Assembly (NCBI RefSeq): GCF_964065165.1
Contig: NZ_OZ061549.1
Location: 1,674,001-1,738,000 of the forward strand
Direction: 5' to 3'
Source of the DNA: Levilactobacillus yonginensis
GTDB taxonomy: Bacteria > Bacillota > Bacilli > Lactobacillales > Lactobacillaceae
DNA length: 64,000 nt
A program made the translations under genes and the position numbers. The first letter of the stretch is position 1. Each line of letters starts with the position of its first letter. The notes under the pieces were generated by a model. It was not told the DNA's origin. It worked only from the letters and a program-made list of their open reading frames with translations, and did not search any database. Below, in pieces: positions 33,951-43,911 of this stretch.

Positions 33951-35303
33951 TTAGCTTTCGGAATTCGTCGTTGTCCCGGACGTCGTCTTCAATTGTGACG
34001 AGGTCTCAGTCAACTTGACCTTGGTAGTCTGCTTCTTACCATTGTGGTAGTACGTCACCGAAACGGTATCGTTCAACTTGTACTTGTACAGAATATCCCG
34101 CAACGTGGATTGATTTGAAATTTCGTGACCACCCATGGCGGTAATGACGTCGTACTTGGTCAGACCGGCCTTCTTAGCTGGTGACCCTGCCGTGGCACTC
34201 ATCACAACCACACCACTGTCTACGTTAGATGGCAACTTCAAGATCGACTTCTGTTGTGAGCTAGAGACGTTCGCCAGGTCCACGTAGGTGATCCCTAACG
34301 CTGGCCGAACGACCTTACCTCGCTTGACCAGCTGATTGATGATGTTGACCACTTCGTTAGATGGAATGGCAAAGCCCATCCCCTCAACGCTGGTCCCCTC
34401 AGCATCACTGGCAATCTTGGAAGACGTGATCCCGACGACTTGGCCGCCGACGTTGATCAGCGCCCCACCGGAGTTCCCTGGGTTAATCGCCGCATCGGTT
34501 TGAATAACCGTGGCGTTCCCCGTCTGAGCCCCGTTAGAGTTAGTGGTCTCAATCGTCCGCTTCTTGGCGGAGATGATTCCTTCCGTCAGAGACGTTGCGT
34601 ACTGGCTACCCAGTGGCGACCCAATGGCCAGGGCCGTTTCGCCGACCTTCACCTTGTCAGAATCACCAAACGAAGCAATGGTCTTCAAGTCCGCACCGTT
34701 GACCTTTAAGACGGCCAGGTCGGTCACGGAATCCTTCCCCACTAATTTCGCTTGCAACTGCTTACCTGAGCTGGTAACGACCCGCAGCGCCGATGAACCG
34801 GACACCACGTGATTGTTGGTCACGATGTACGCCGAGTTGCCACTCTTCTTGTAAACGACCCCGGAACCTTCAGAAGCTTCCTGCAGAGCCGCCTTACTGG
34901 TCGATGAACCTGAAGCGTCCTCGCCAAATAACTGACCCAACGTGCTGTTACTACTACTTTGTTTTTGTAAATTAATAACAGAGACCATCGCTCCCTTGAC
35001 CTGGTTAAAGGCCTTGGTGGACTGGCTAGACACGTTGACCGTCACGTTGGAGGTCGACGCGTTCCCACTCTTATTGCCACCGGCAGGTACCGCCGTATCG
35101 TTGAGACCACTATTGTTGATGTAGCTGATGCCACCGTAAGCAGCACCCCCACCGAGTAGCCCGGCCACCAGTGCGGTCACGGCGACCTTGGTCAAGGTCA
35201 ATCCGCCCCGCTTCTTCCGTGGTTCTGGAGTAGGCGTTGGAGTTGTTTGGTTATTATCAGTTGTTTGGTTGTTATCATTATTTTGATTATTATTGTTATC
35301 CAT
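33951..35303 (-). CDS. htrA: HtrA/DegP-type membrane-anchored serine protease
   Basis: HtrA degrades misfolded proteins outside the membrane. An Asn/Gln/Thr-rich cytoplasmic tail (1-30) and a membrane helix (TKVAVTALVAGLLGGGAAYG) precede the trypsin-like domain, with His in VTNNHVVSG, Asp in TDLAVLKV and Ser in GNSGGALI. One PDZ domain (about 345-430) follows. The start is ATG 35303 (GTG 35306 also possible). The GGGAGGG site is about 22 bases away but a GCGCGTTAGCGC hairpin lies between, which would shorten the effective distance. It follows the wal block, as usual in lactobacilli. Confidence 0.95.
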   Translation of the reverse strand: MDNNNNQNNDNNQTTDNNQTTPTPTPEPRKKRGGLTLTKVAVTALVAGLLGGGAAYGGISYINNSGLNDTAVPAGGNKSGNASTSNVTVNVSSQSTKAFNQVKGAMVSVINLQKQSSSNSTLGQLFGEDASGSSTSKAALQEASEGSGVVYKKSGNSAYIVTNNHVVSGSSALRVVTSSGKQLQAKLVGKDSVTDLAVLKVNGADLKTIASFGDSDKVKVGETALAIGSPLGSQYATSLTEGIISAKKRTIETTNSNGAQTGNATVIQTDAAINPGNSGGALINVGGQVVGITSSKIASDAEGTSVEGMGFAIPSNEVVNIINQLVKRGKVVRPALGITYVDLANVSSSQQKSILKLPSNVDSGVVVMSATAGSPAKKAGLTKYDVITAMGGHEISNQSTLRDILYKYKLNDTVSVTYYHNGKKQTTKVKLTETSSQLKTTSGTTTNSES

Positions 35304-35450
35304 CACATTGCGCTAACGCGCGAACCCTCCCTTATCCGTCAGTTGAAAGAGACCTTCAACCGCTTATTTTATAAACTTAATCATAGCGAGTGAGTGTGAA
35401 TTTTTTTTGATAATTTCGTGCACAAGTCCTAAAATTTACGCTTTCTTAAC

Positions 35451-36275
35451 CTATAAAGCGACTAGGGGCGTGGCTTCTTCGGGGTTGGTATCAATCAGCT
35501 GGAAGTCGTGACCCACGCCAAAGTCCCGGTTCTCCATCATGGAGGCGACCGTCAAGTGACACAGCGACTGCATGTTGTTGTGTAGGCTCCGGTGACCCAG
35601 ATAAATCTTCTTGGTTCGGTTGCCCAGCACGTCCATCAGGGCGTCGGCGCCTTCCTCGTTAGAGAGGTGCCCCTTGTCACCCAGAATCCGTTGCTTCAGT
35701 GGCCACGAGTACTCACCCATCCGTAGCATTTCCACGTCATGGTTACATTCCAACAAGTAGGCGTCGGCGTCCTTGATGACGCCCTCCACGTGCTCGGAGA
35801 CGTAGCCGGTATCAGTCAGGATGACGAAGGTCTTGCCATGATAGTGGATGGCGTAGAATTGAGGTTCGGCGGCATCATGGGATACGGAGAAGCTTTCCAC
35901 GTCAATGTCCCCAAACGTCTGAACCGTATCCGGCGCAAACATATGCTTCTGAGCCAAGTCAACCTTTCCAATCTTGGAAGACATGGCATCCCAGGTCCCT
36001 TGGTTAGCGTACACGTTCAGCTGTTCATAGCGCCGTGCCAAAATACCCACCGCCTGGCGGTGATCAGAATGTTCATGCGTCACGAGGAGGGCGTTGACGT
36101 CGCTCATGTTGCGGTCAATGTCACCCATTAATTTTTCAATTTTCTTACCACTCAGTCCCGCGTCGATCATAATCTTTTCGTTAGGGCTCTCCACGTAGGC
36201 CACGTTACCCGTGCTCCCACTGGAAAGAATACTGATGCGTAAGTCATCTGCTGTTGTTTCTGTCCGCAAGTCCAT
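35451..36275 (-). CDS. walJ: WalJ (YycJ) metallo-beta-lactamase-fold hydrolase
   Basis: The 274-residue cytoplasmic protein belongs to the MBL-fold exonuclease-like family. THEHSDH provides the HxHxDH zinc motif, and further ligands are in TDTGYVSE and LGHRSLHNN. In B. subtilis YycJ links the wal operon to DNA replication and mismatch repair. ATG 36275 follows AAGGAG. A terminator (36354-36384) lies between walI and walJ, so walJ may rely on read-through or its own promoter. Confidence 0.95.
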   Translation of the reverse strand: MDLRTETTADDLRISILSSGSTGNVAYVESPNEKIMIDAGLSGKKIEKLMGDIDRNMSDVNALLVTHEHSDHRQAVGILARRYEQLNVYANQGTWDAMSSKIGKVDLAQKHMFAPDTVQTFGDIDVESFSVSHDAAEPQFYAIHYHGKTFVILTDTGYVSEHVEGVIKDADAYLLECNHDVEMLRMGEYSWPLKQRILGDKGHLSNEEGADALMDVLGNRTKKIYLGHRSLHNNMQSLCHLTVASMMENRDFGVGHDFQLIDTNPEEATPLVAL

Positions 36276-36353
36276 TCGACCTCTCCTTAAATTCAATACC
36301 GTTATCATACCGCATCTGGCCGGCTTTGTAACTAACGCCGTCCGCTACCAAGT

Positions 36354-36384
36354 AAAAAGGGGGCAACCAGCTGGCCGCCCCCTG
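36354..36384 (-). terminator. Terminator between walI and walJ
   Basis: On the minus strand AGGGGGCgGCCAGCTGGTtGCCCCC is followed by TTTTT, 12 bases after the walI stop. Confidence 0.85.
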
Positions 36385-36397
36385 ATTCATCATGCGT

Positions 36398-37255
36398 TTA
36401 ATCACTCGTTGACGTGGTCCCACTGACCGTCTTCACGTTACTGTCGTTGGTCAAGATGGCCCCAGTGAACGCGTTGACGTGTTTCAGCTGTAAGACCCCG
36501 GCGTTATTCCCGCTGTTGGCCTTGACCGCAATGACCCAGGTCGGAATGTACACACTGCTATTCTTCAAGGTGAAGTACCGAGTGTACGCTAACTTGGTCC
36601 ATACGATCTTAGTGTTATTCGAGATCTGATTGTATTGATACAACCAGATCAGCGCCTTCCGTTCGGAAATAGTTTCCGTCTTTTCACGCAAGGTCGACAC
36701 GTCTGACAGGTACCCCTGCGTGTAGCCGGTGACCGTGCCATCGTTAGTCAGGCTAAAGCGAATCTCACCGTACCGCGAGTAAATCTGTCCGTCCGTCACG
36801 TGTTGCGTGTAAACCACGGTGTTCTGGCTGGACAACCGTTTATTGTAGAAGTAATTCGTCCCGTTTAGAATCATGGCCCCATTATTGACCACGGTATCCA
36901 GCGTTTTATCCGGATGCTTGGTATCAACCCCGGTAATGGGGGTCTTAAACGTCGACGCAATCGTGCCGTCGTCGTGGTACCGAACCGTTTGGTCACTCAG
37001 TGCGGTCAAAGAATTCTTAATGCTGTTATCGTTACTGGTTGAAATGTAGTAGCCTTCGCTACTGGCCTTCGACGGCGTCTTGAAGGTGATATCGTCGGAC
37101 CGCATTTCTTTAACGATGGTGGCATCGCTATCCGCCGAACGCGTCGAGGCCGTCTCCGTTTGCCCGGACGTATCCCGTTGAAAGGCAACGAACAAGAAAA
37201 TATCAATGACAATGAACGCGACTAGGAACAACCATTCGATGCGGCGGAAATCCAT
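36398..37255 (-). CDS. walI: WalI (YycI), membrane regulator of WalK
   Basis: The 285-residue protein has one N-terminal membrane helix (WLFLVAFIVIDIFLFVAF, 9-26) and an extracellular YycI domain, the standard layout. With WalH it forms a membrane complex that modulates WalK activity (established in B. subtilis). The start MDFRRIEW is the family's usual opening, with GGAGGG upstream. It lies 26 bases after walH. Confidence 0.95.
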   Translation of the reverse strand: MDFRRIEWLFLVAFIVIDIFLFVAFQRDTSGQTETASTRSADSDATIVKEMRSDDITFKTPSKASSEGYYISTSNDNSIKNSLTALSDQTVRYHDDGTIASTFKTPITGVDTKHPDKTLDTVVNNGAMILNGTNYFYNKRLSSQNTVVYTQHVTDGQIYSRYGEIRFSLTNDGTVTGYTQGYLSDVSTLREKTETISERKALIWLYQYNQISNNTKIVWTKLAYTRYFTLKNSSVYIPTWVIAVKANSGNNAGVLQLKHVNAFTGAILTNDSNVKTVSGTTSTSD

Positions 37256-37281
37256 GCCAAACCACCCTCCTTTTTAGCGAC

Positions 37282-38577
37282 TTACTGTTTCAACATCTGT
37301 GAATACGTCTTCCAACTACCATCGTAGAAAACGTACCAGGTTGGGGTCAGATTGACGACCTTATCCGATGAGGACGAAGCCAGCCACTGATACCCCAGTT
37401 GCACGGTCGTAATTTTCTTTTTACTATACCCAGCGGCCGTCAGCTGGTTAATCACGCTCTGCGTGCTAGGCAGCGAAACGGACTTCTTATCATTTGGTAC
37501 GGGGACCTGCAGACTGTACAGCGAGAAATAGTACCGCCGCACACCCTGTGACAGCATCTGAATCCGTGCTGCCCCGTAATTACTTTGATTAAAGATCGGG
37601 AACCCTTCAACGAAACTCCGATACGTAACTGTCGAATTCGTGTGGTTGTACCCGTAGTACCGCAGATTTTCCATCGGAATCCCCACGGCCTTGACAGCAC
37701 TATAACTGGCATTCAGCGCCTGACTGAAGCTCAGCGACGCTTGCAGCGCACTGTAATCTTCATATAATGCCGTGCCCTTCTTATTGTAGACGGTCAGCTG
37801 TTGCGACGCCCCATCGCTATAGATGGTATTGTCCTTGTTCTTCTTGGCCGAAACGTTGGTCGACTCCCCTTTGTTCAAGATGCGTGTAGTAAAGTAGTCC
37901 GTCGACTGTTGGTTGACCAAGTAACTGTAGGACTGAACGGTCACATTATTCCTAACGTACGGTACCGCTGAGCCATTGAGCCACTGCATCTTAATGTCAA
38001 TTCGAAAGAGATTTTCCTTAAGAATCTTGTTCAGTTGCCGGTTGTTTCCCTTCTTCACGGTCACCTGGTAAACTTCTTGATCCTTATCGTCTAACAGGTA
38101 AATGTGCTTGGAATTATCCAATGGCACCATAATCCGTGAAAATTGGGTGGCGGAACGCCCCAAGTTGCTGCTAAACACCGTATTAAACAGTTTAATGTTG
38201 ACTGGTGCCCCGTAAGACAGGAGAATGCTGCTCTTAGTCGTCAAAAATTTCATATAAACGGCTTGTGATTTGGCATCGACCCGGCGCACTCGGCCTAAGT
38301 CCCATTTGGACAGGGACTCGCGAATCTCCGTGGTCAAATTAACTTTCCGGTTATTCAACAGTTCCTGATTACCATTATCGTTGGTGTACACCACCTGTGT
38401 TGGCAAATAAACGTCCTTCTTTGGCCGCGCATTTAGCTCGGTCGTGGGCGTATTTGAACTACGCTGGCGGTTACGCTCGTACTGAGCCGGATTCGTCCAG
38501 ATCATGGCGGACAACGCCACACTGATCACTACGGCGATGGTAAGCCCGAGTGGTAAGAATGCTTTAGTTATCTTCAT
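37282..38577 (-). CDS. walH: WalH (YycH), membrane regulator of WalK
   Basis: ATG 38577 follows GAGGAGG; a longer frame runs back into walK and is not used. The 431-residue protein has an N-terminal membrane helix (LGLTIAVVISVALSAMIW) and a three-domain extracellular part of the YycH family. It overlaps the end of walK by 14 bases, so translation is coupled. It acts with WalI on WalK. Confidence 0.94.
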   Translation of the reverse strand: MKITKAFLPLGLTIAVVISVALSAMIWTNPAQYERNRQRSSNTPTTELNARPKKDVYLPTQVVYTNDNGNQELLNNRKVNLTTEIRESLSKWDLGRVRRVDAKSQAVYMKFLTTKSSILLSYGAPVNIKLFNTVFSSNLGRSATQFSRIMVPLDNSKHIYLLDDKDQEVYQVTVKKGNNRQLNKILKENLFRIDIKMQWLNGSAVPYVRNNVTVQSYSYLVNQQSTDYFTTRILNKGESTNVSAKKNKDNTIYSDGASQQLTVYNKKGTALYEDYSALQASLSFSQALNASYSAVKAVGIPMENLRYYGYNHTNSTVTYRSFVEGFPIFNQSNYGAARIQMLSQGVRRYYFSLYSLQVPVPNDKKSVSLPSTQSVINQLTAAGYSKKKITTVQLGYQWLASSSSDKVVNLTPTWYVFYDGSWKTYSQMLKQ

Positions 38578-40420
38578 CCCAGAGATCCTCCTCATCGTAC
38601 GGCTTGTAAGGCAAGGAAATGTAGAACGTGGAGCCGCGGCCCTCACGACTATCAACCCAGATTCGTCCGCCCAACATCTGGACAACTTCACGGGAAATCG
38701 CAAGTCCTAACCCACTCCCACCTTGGGCCCGTGAACGGGCCTTATCAACCCGGTAGAACCGGTCAAAAATGCGGGGAACATCTGCTCGTGGAATCCCTAA
38801 ACCTTGGTCAGAAACGCTTAAAATCACATTATTATGCGTCTCCAGTAAGCGGGCCGTCACGACACCACCATCTGGGGAATATTTAATCGCGTTATTCATC
38901 AAGTTATCCAACACTTGTGTGAACCGGTCCGTGTCGATTTCGACCCAGAGGTCCCGCTTCGTGAAGTCCCGCTTGATGGTGTACGTCTTCTTGGGCTGGT
39001 CATCCTGCTTTAGCATCATATCAAAGCGGTCCAGCACGTAGTTAAACAATTCGTTCAGGTTAACCATTTCTAGTTCAAGTTTTTGGGTCCCAGAATCCAT
39101 CCGTGACAGTGTTAAGAGGTCATTGATCATCCGAATCATCCGATCAGTTTCCTCTTGGGTGACCTTCAAGAACTGTGGCGCCACCTCGGGATCCTTCCAG
39201 GCCCCCTCGGACAACGATTCGATGTACGCCCGCACACTGGTCAGTGGCGTCCGTAATTCATGGGACACGTTAGAAACGAATTCCTTCCGGTCCTGATCGA
39301 TCTTCTGTTGTTCGGTGACATCGTGCAGAACACAGACTAACCCGGAAATAAAGCCAGATTCCCGTTGAATCAGGGAGAAGTAAGCTTGCAAAATCAGGTC
39401 ATGTTCCTTCGTTGAGAAGTCCAAGACCAGATCGTCTGGGTCCTCTAACAGTTCACGCAACGTGTAGTCATCACGAATGTCGAGCAGGTCCAGAATCGAC
39501 TTGCCCACGGCATCGTCCGGCTCTTGGTCGAGTAGACTACCGGCAGTTTCGTTAATAATTGTGACGTTCCCCCGACGATCGGTGGCAATAACCCCATCGG
39601 TCATGTGAGACATCACAGAATCCAGCCGACGCCGTTCAGACTCAGTGGATTCCTGAGCCTCTTCAACCCGCACGGATAAGTTATTGACGGCACTGGCTAA
39701 TTGCCCCAGTTCGTCATTTCCGTACACGTGGACGTGGCCAGAGTAGTCCCCACGGGCGATGCGTAGCGTCTGTTTCTTCATCTCATCGATTGGCCGGGTA
39801 ATGGCTCGCGAAATAATAATTGCCATAACCAGTCCCAAAATAATCGCAACAAACGTAGCTGAGAAGTAAATCAGCGTGATTTGATTGATATTTTGATAAA
39901 CCGAGTCTAGACTTGAGCGCATTGAAATAACCCCGACTAATTCGCTGTTATTTCCCTGGGTCCGAATCAGCCGCGTAATGGTCGTGTAGTACCGACTATT
40001 GTTCTGTGAATTGTACGTCGTCCGCACCACATCACGGTTATTGTAGATGGCATTTTTAATGTTGTTATCAGTCGTCTTTTGGCCAACGATTCCCTGATTG
40101 TCGACTTCATTGGTCCCTCGAATGGTTCCTTTGTTATCGATAACCCGAATCTGGGCGTTATTGGTGTTATTGATTTCCGACAACGTTGATTTAATTTGTT
40201 TATTTCCCTTGACGGTGTTCGTCATCGTCAGCTCGTCTGAGAGGCGATTCCCAATATAGGTTTGCACGACCTGTTGCGCTTTAAACGTATTTAGGTTCTG
40301 CCGCTCCAACTGGCGTACAAACACGGCACCAACGATCTCCAGCGTTAAAAGTAGGAGTAGCGCGAAGACCAGTGCGATTTTAAAGTGAATCGACTGGAAA
40401 AATTTAATTTTACTATTCAC
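38564..40420 (-). CDS. walK: WalK (YycG) sensor histidine kinase
   Basis: The 618-residue kinase controls cell-wall metabolism with WalR. The domain order is: membrane helix (11-35), extracellular sensor of about 145 residues, second helix (about 183-205), HAMP, PAS (with VIATDRRGNVTIINETA), HisKA with phospho-acceptor His near 387 in FVSNVSHELRTPL, and a catalytic domain with N-box NLMNNAIKYSP, DQGLGIP and GGSGLGLAI. Nothing is missing. It lies 44 bases after walR in the operon. Confidence 0.98.
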   Translation of the reverse strand: MNSKIKFFQSIHFKIALVFALLLLLTLEIVGAVFVRQLERQNLNTFKAQQVVQTYIGNRLSDELTMTNTVKGNKQIKSTLSEINNTNNAQIRVIDNKGTIRGTNEVDNQGIVGQKTTDNNIKNAIYNNRDVVRTTYNSQNNSRYYTTITRLIRTQGNNSELVGVISMRSSLDSVYQNINQITLIYFSATFVAIILGLVMAIIISRAITRPIDEMKKQTLRIARGDYSGHVHVYGNDELGQLASAVNNLSVRVEEAQESTESERRRLDSVMSHMTDGVIATDRRGNVTIINETAGSLLDQEPDDAVGKSILDLLDIRDDYTLRELLEDPDDLVLDFSTKEHDLILQAYFSLIQRESGFISGLVCVLHDVTEQQKIDQDRKEFVSNVSHELRTPLTSVRAYIESLSEGAWKDPEVAPQFLKVTQEETDRMIRMINDLLTLSRMDSGTQKLELEMVNLNELFNYVLDRFDMMLKQDDQPKKTYTIKRDFTKRDLWVEIDTDRFTQVLDNLMNNAIKYSPDGGVVTARLLETHNNVILSVSDQGLGIPRADVPRIFDRFYRVDKARSRAQGGSGLGLAISREVVQMLGGRIWVDSREGRGSTFYISLPYKPYDEEDLWDEDN

Positions 40421-40464
40421 GAAGTCACATACTCCTCAATGCGAGATTTAGCGTTGCCGCTAGC

Positions 40465-41181
40465 TTAAGCTTGGTCTGAATCTGGGTTGCGTAAGTAGTA
40501 TCCCACACCCCGTCGGGTTACCAGCCAAGTTGGGTGGCTCGGTGCATCTTCAATTTTTTCTCTGAGCCGACGAACCGTGACGTCCACGGTCCGGACATCA
40601 CCAAAGTAATCATAACCCCAGACCGTTTGCAGCAAATGTTCCCGCGTCATAACTTGACCAATATGTTGGGCTAAGTAATGGAGTAATTCAAACTCCCGGT
40701 GGGTCAAATCAATGTTGGCGCCACGCTTAGAAACGGAATAAGCTTCAGGATGAATGGTTAAATCACCAATCTCAATATCTTGGTTTTCTGGTTCTTCTGG
40801 CTGGGCGTGAGCGACCGTATCCTGCCGACGCAGGTTAGCTTTCACCCGAGCAACCAATTCTCGGTTAGAGAATGGCTTGGTTACGTAGTCATCGGCCCCG
40901 ACTTCCAGACCGACAACCTTATCTAATTCAGAGTCCTTAGCCGTTACCATGATGATTGGCATATCATGCTTCCGGCGAATCTCACGAGCGACACCCAGGC
41001 CATCAACCTTAGGTAACATTAAATCCAAGATAACCAAATCAGGGCTATCCTCTTCAACCTGCTGAATAGCAGCTTCACCATCATAGGCGACCGCCACTTC
41101 GTAACCCTCTTTTTCAAGGTTAAACTTCATAATATCAGTAATCGGCTTTTCATCATCAACAACGAGAATTTTCTTAGGCAT
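40465..41181 (-). CDS. walR: WalR (YycF) response regulator
   Basis: The 238-residue OmpR-type regulator has a receiver domain (DDE 9-11, phospho-acceptor Asp53 in VILDLMLP, Lys in YVTKPFSN) and a C-terminal winged helix ([11 protein letters not shown]... [17 protein letters not shown]). ATG 41181 follows AAGGAGG. It is the first gene of the wal operon and an essential regulator in most Firmicutes. Confidence 0.98.
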   Translation of the reverse strand: MPKKILVVDDEKPITDIMKFNLEKEGYEVAVAYDGEAAIQQVEEDSPDLVILDLMLPKVDGLGVAREIRRKHDMPIIMVTAKDSELDKVVGLEVGADDYVTKPFSNRELVARVKANLRRQDTVAHAQPEEPENQDIEIGDLTIHPEAYSVSKRGANIDLTHREFELLHYLAQHIGQVMTREHLLQTVWGYDYFGDVRTVDVTVRRLREKIEDAPSHPTWLVTRRGVGYYLRNPDSDQA

Positions 41182-41430
41182 AATAAAAATTTCCTCCTTA
41201 AAGGGAAATACAAATGAATCCGGCAATTGCAGGATTACCGGCAGGCCGGCCGCTGGGTGTCACACTACCACCGTCAACGGGGCCACTACGTTTAATAGAT
41301 AGCTTGGTTCATCGTTTAAAGTCAAGAATAGAACGGGCCACCGTACAACTGATGGCCCAAAATGTTTTCAAAAGTAACGTTGAACGGTCCGAGATATTTC
41401 CGGTACCGAGTGAACAACGCTAACTGAATT

Positions 41431-42074
41431 ATAACACATCATGAAGCTTCTTTCAGTCCAGGCACATCAAGGACTTAAGCTTCCTTTAACCTGTTATTTC
41501 CCGGGAAATGCACTTTTCTAATGAACATATCTGTCAATTAAGTCTATTAGACGGCCCGTTGTTAGTAAGATAGCGGTTTCAATCTCACCAGTCCCGGACT
41601 TCCTTACAATTTCACGACAATCTCTTTACGAAAATTAATTTCTATATTTAGTCAGGTTTGGACGGGTAGCCAACCACAGCTGACCAATCGACTGGTTAAG
41701 CAAATAAACCAGGAAATAATTTTAGAGCGTTTATTTTTAGCGAACCGCTTGCTAAATCCATCAACAGCTGCCCATTATTCACAAAATTAGGTGGATTTAA
41801 AAAAATTTTGCCAAAAAATGCTACCTACTTCGCGACCGTTGCTCGAAATACGATGTTTATTTTGCCTAATTTCAAAAAAATCTCAGAATTCCAAAAACTT
41901 TTTAAGATTCAGAAGTAACCACGGTAAACCGGGATTTTTCGTCCCTTCGTCATTATGAAATTTACAATCTTTTTGAATAAAAATAAATTTTTTTTGAAAA
42001 AGGGGTTGCGCCCCCCTAATCCTCATGATATGATAGTTCTCGTTGATATGGAAGACATACGACATAACCGATAT
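41431..42074. other. Intergenic region between walR and tRNA-Lys
   Basis: This AT-rich stretch without a gene contains the wal operon promoter region (left), a perfect Noc-type palindrome at 41496-41509 and presumably the tRNA promoter (right). Confidence 0.6.
41496..41509. promoter_or_regulatory. Noc-binding-site-like palindrome
   Basis: ATTTCCCGGGAAAT equals the 14-base Noc consensus reported for B. subtilis. Noc is the ParB paralogue that keeps FtsZ off the nucleoid. Confidence 0.7.
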
Positions 42075-42147
42075 GGGCAGTTAGCTCAGCTGGCAGAGCA
42101 ACGGACTCTTAATCCGTGGGTCCAGGGTTCGATCCCCTGACTGCCCA
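42075..42147 (+). tRNA. tRNA-Lys (CTT)
   Basis: The 73-base cloverleaf begins GGGCAGT and ends ACTGCCCA, with the A box TTAGCTCAGCTGG and B box GGTTCGATCCC. The anticodon loop CTCTTAA gives anticodon CTT. No CCA end is encoded (ATCA follows). A terminator follows directly. Confidence 0.96.
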
Positions 42148-42156
42148 TCACTTACT

Positions 42157-42199
42157 AATCAGCTTTCACGAAGCTAACTTCGTGGTTGCTGATTTTTTT
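42157..42199 (+). terminator. Terminator after tRNA-Lys
   Basis: AATCAGC...CACGAAG-ctaa-CTTCGTG...GCTGATT is followed by TTTTT. Confidence 0.88.
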
Positions 42200-42417
42200 G
42201 TACCCTGAGGTAATAAATATCCGCTGACCTCATGTTTATTCATAGTGAGTTCACACGTTGCTTTTTCACTGAACAGTAGCGATTTATCACCGTGAACTCC
42301 CTCAGAAGCCGCCACAGTAAGCCTGCTTCACCGACACTTCCTACATATATGGATGACACCCGCAACGGAAACTTGCAGAGGTGATGCGTTATCCAACAGC
42401 AACATCAAAAGAATCGC

Positions 42418-43062
42418 ATGTCTTATCGGGTCGTCGCCCTCTTGATTGGCCTGGTCTTAAACGCCTTCGGCAACGCCCTCAGTGTTTCAGCCAACGCCGG
42501 GAGTGGGATTTGGACCGCGGCGGCCGTTAACATCGCTTACTGGATTCACGGCAACGTGGGGGTCATTCTCCTCATCGTCGGGGTTCTGAGCGCGCTTTTG
42601 AATCAGATTTTGATTCACCAGATCGACATCCCCCGGTTCGTAGGTGAGGTGGCCTTCATTTCCTGTTTCAGTTACTTCATTGACGTGTTCGTTTCCATGT
42701 TTGGCAAATGGGGAGTTCCCGACCTTTCCTTGGGTTGGCGCATGCTCCTCAGCATCGTAGGAGTCACCATCTTTGCTAGCTCCATTTCCATCTATCAGCG
42801 GGCTAACCTCATCATGCACCCCAACGATGACACGTCGAACATTCTGCGGTTCATGTACCTAGGTGGGCGCGCCACGGCTTCACAGCTGGTCGACTTCATT
42901 CCGCCGATTATCATGATTGCCGTTTGTTACATCGCCACCCGGCAGATTTACTCCGTCAACGTGGGGACGTTATACTCCATTATCTTTAACGGCGTCATCA
43001 TCGCCGCCGCTGATAAGCACATCATGCCACACCTGTACCACAACTTTAGAGTTTCTCATTAA
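42418..43062 (+). CDS. YczE/YyaS-type membrane protein
   Basis: The 214-residue protein has about five membrane helices. It opens YRVVALLIGLVLNAFGNALSVSANAGSGIW, the pattern of the YczE/YyaS/YitT-related family, and ends with MPHLYHNFRVSH. Function is poorly known; YczE of B. subtilis affects surfactin production. ATG 42418 is the only in-frame start I can support, though its ribosome-binding site is weak. It is monocistronic with a good terminator. Confidence 0.78.
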   Translation: MSYRVVALLIGLVLNAFGNALSVSANAGSGIWTAAAVNIAYWIHGNVGVILLIVGVLSALLNQILIHQIDIPRFVGEVAFISCFSYFIDVFVSMFGKWGVPDLSLGWRMLLSIVGVTIFASSISIYQRANLIMHPNDDTSNILRFMYLGGRATASQLVDFIPPIIMIAVCYIATRQIYSVNVGTLYSIIFNGVIIAAADKHIMPHLYHNFRVSH

Positions 43063-43071
43063 ATTAACCTT

Positions 43072-43108
43072 ATCCGTTGACCACGAGGTGGCCAGCGGAT
43101 TTTTTTCG
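43072..43108 (+). terminator. Rho-independent terminator
   Basis: ATCCGtTGaCCAC-gagg-TGGcCAgCGGAT is followed by TTTTTT. Confidence 0.8.
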
Positions 43109-43189
43109 TCTCCCCAAATTTGTTTTCAACCGTTCATACTGTCTATACTGGTCTTGTCAACCACGCCCGTTTAAAAACGGACGCTTGTG

Positions 43190-43311
43190 AGAACCACACC
43201 CTTTGGCATGGTGACCACAATTTGCTTAGATACAGCGCTAGCCTACGAATAGGACTTATCCGCTAATTACCAAAGCCTTTTAGGTCCGCAGGTTGCCAGA
43301 CGGACTAATTT
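43190..43311 (-). ncRNA. Remnant right end / omega-RNA region of an IS605-type element
   Basis: Directly after the tnpB remnant, on the minus strand, GTCCGTCTGGCAACCTGCGGAC can form a hairpin, followed by further short stems. TnpB guide RNAs come from this position in intact elements. With no N-terminal tnpB left, it is probably non-functional. Confidence 0.4.
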
Positions 43312-43710
43312 TTACAGGGTTGCTAAACCCTTAACTAGAATATTTTTAGCTGCATTATGATCACGGACATGAAATATCCCACAATTAGGACACGTCCACT
43401 TGCAATCAGCTAACGTCAACTTGTGCTCACCGGTCATGATGTGCCCACAATGACTACAGGTCTGCGTTGTATTCCGGGGATTAATCGTCAAAAATTTCCG
43501 ACCATACAAATCGGCTTTGTAAGCCAACATGCTCAGTAAAGTTCGCCAACCAACGTACGAGATGCTCATTGCCAAGGCGTGGTTCCGCAACATATTTTTA
43601 CTCCGCAGTTCTTCAGCTACGACTAAATCGTGGTTTTTGATCAAGGTCGTAGAGAAGTGATGTAAAAAGTTCTTACGTTGATTGGCAACTTTAAGTTGTA
43701 ATTTGGCCAC
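43312..43710 (-). pseudogene. tnpB: tnpB remnant (C-terminal third)
   Basis: Only about 132 residues remain of a protein normally near 370-400. They carry the second RuvC part (IKNHDLVVAEELRSKNML, catalytic Glu), the four-cysteine zinc ribbon (CSHCGHI...CPNCGIF) and the last RuvC Asp in VRDHNAAKNIL. The first RuvC Asp and the recognition lobe are absent, so RNA-guided cutting is not possible from this copy. The left flank is unrelated sequence. Confidence 0.88.
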
Positions 43711-43911
43711 TAATAATCGTTGTCTTTGATAATTCTTTGCTTGATAACAAGCGTACCATATGAGTATACCGTATCCATAGCAAAGTGTCTTACAATAATA
43801 TTTATGGAGATAACATATAAGCTTCGCTGATCAACGAAAGGCATAGTGGCATTCATCCCTTGATTGAGAGCAAGGGAATTCTGCCTAATATATATTAAAG
43901 GAGGCACCATC

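Noticed and set aside
41214..41423. A 69-residue plus-strand frame upstream of walR.
   Set aside because: It has no ribosome-binding site and overlaps the wal operon promoter region on the opposite strand.
43312..43710. An active TnpB/omega-RNA nuclease.
   Set aside because: The first RuvC aspartate and recognition lobe are absent; only the C-terminal third remains.
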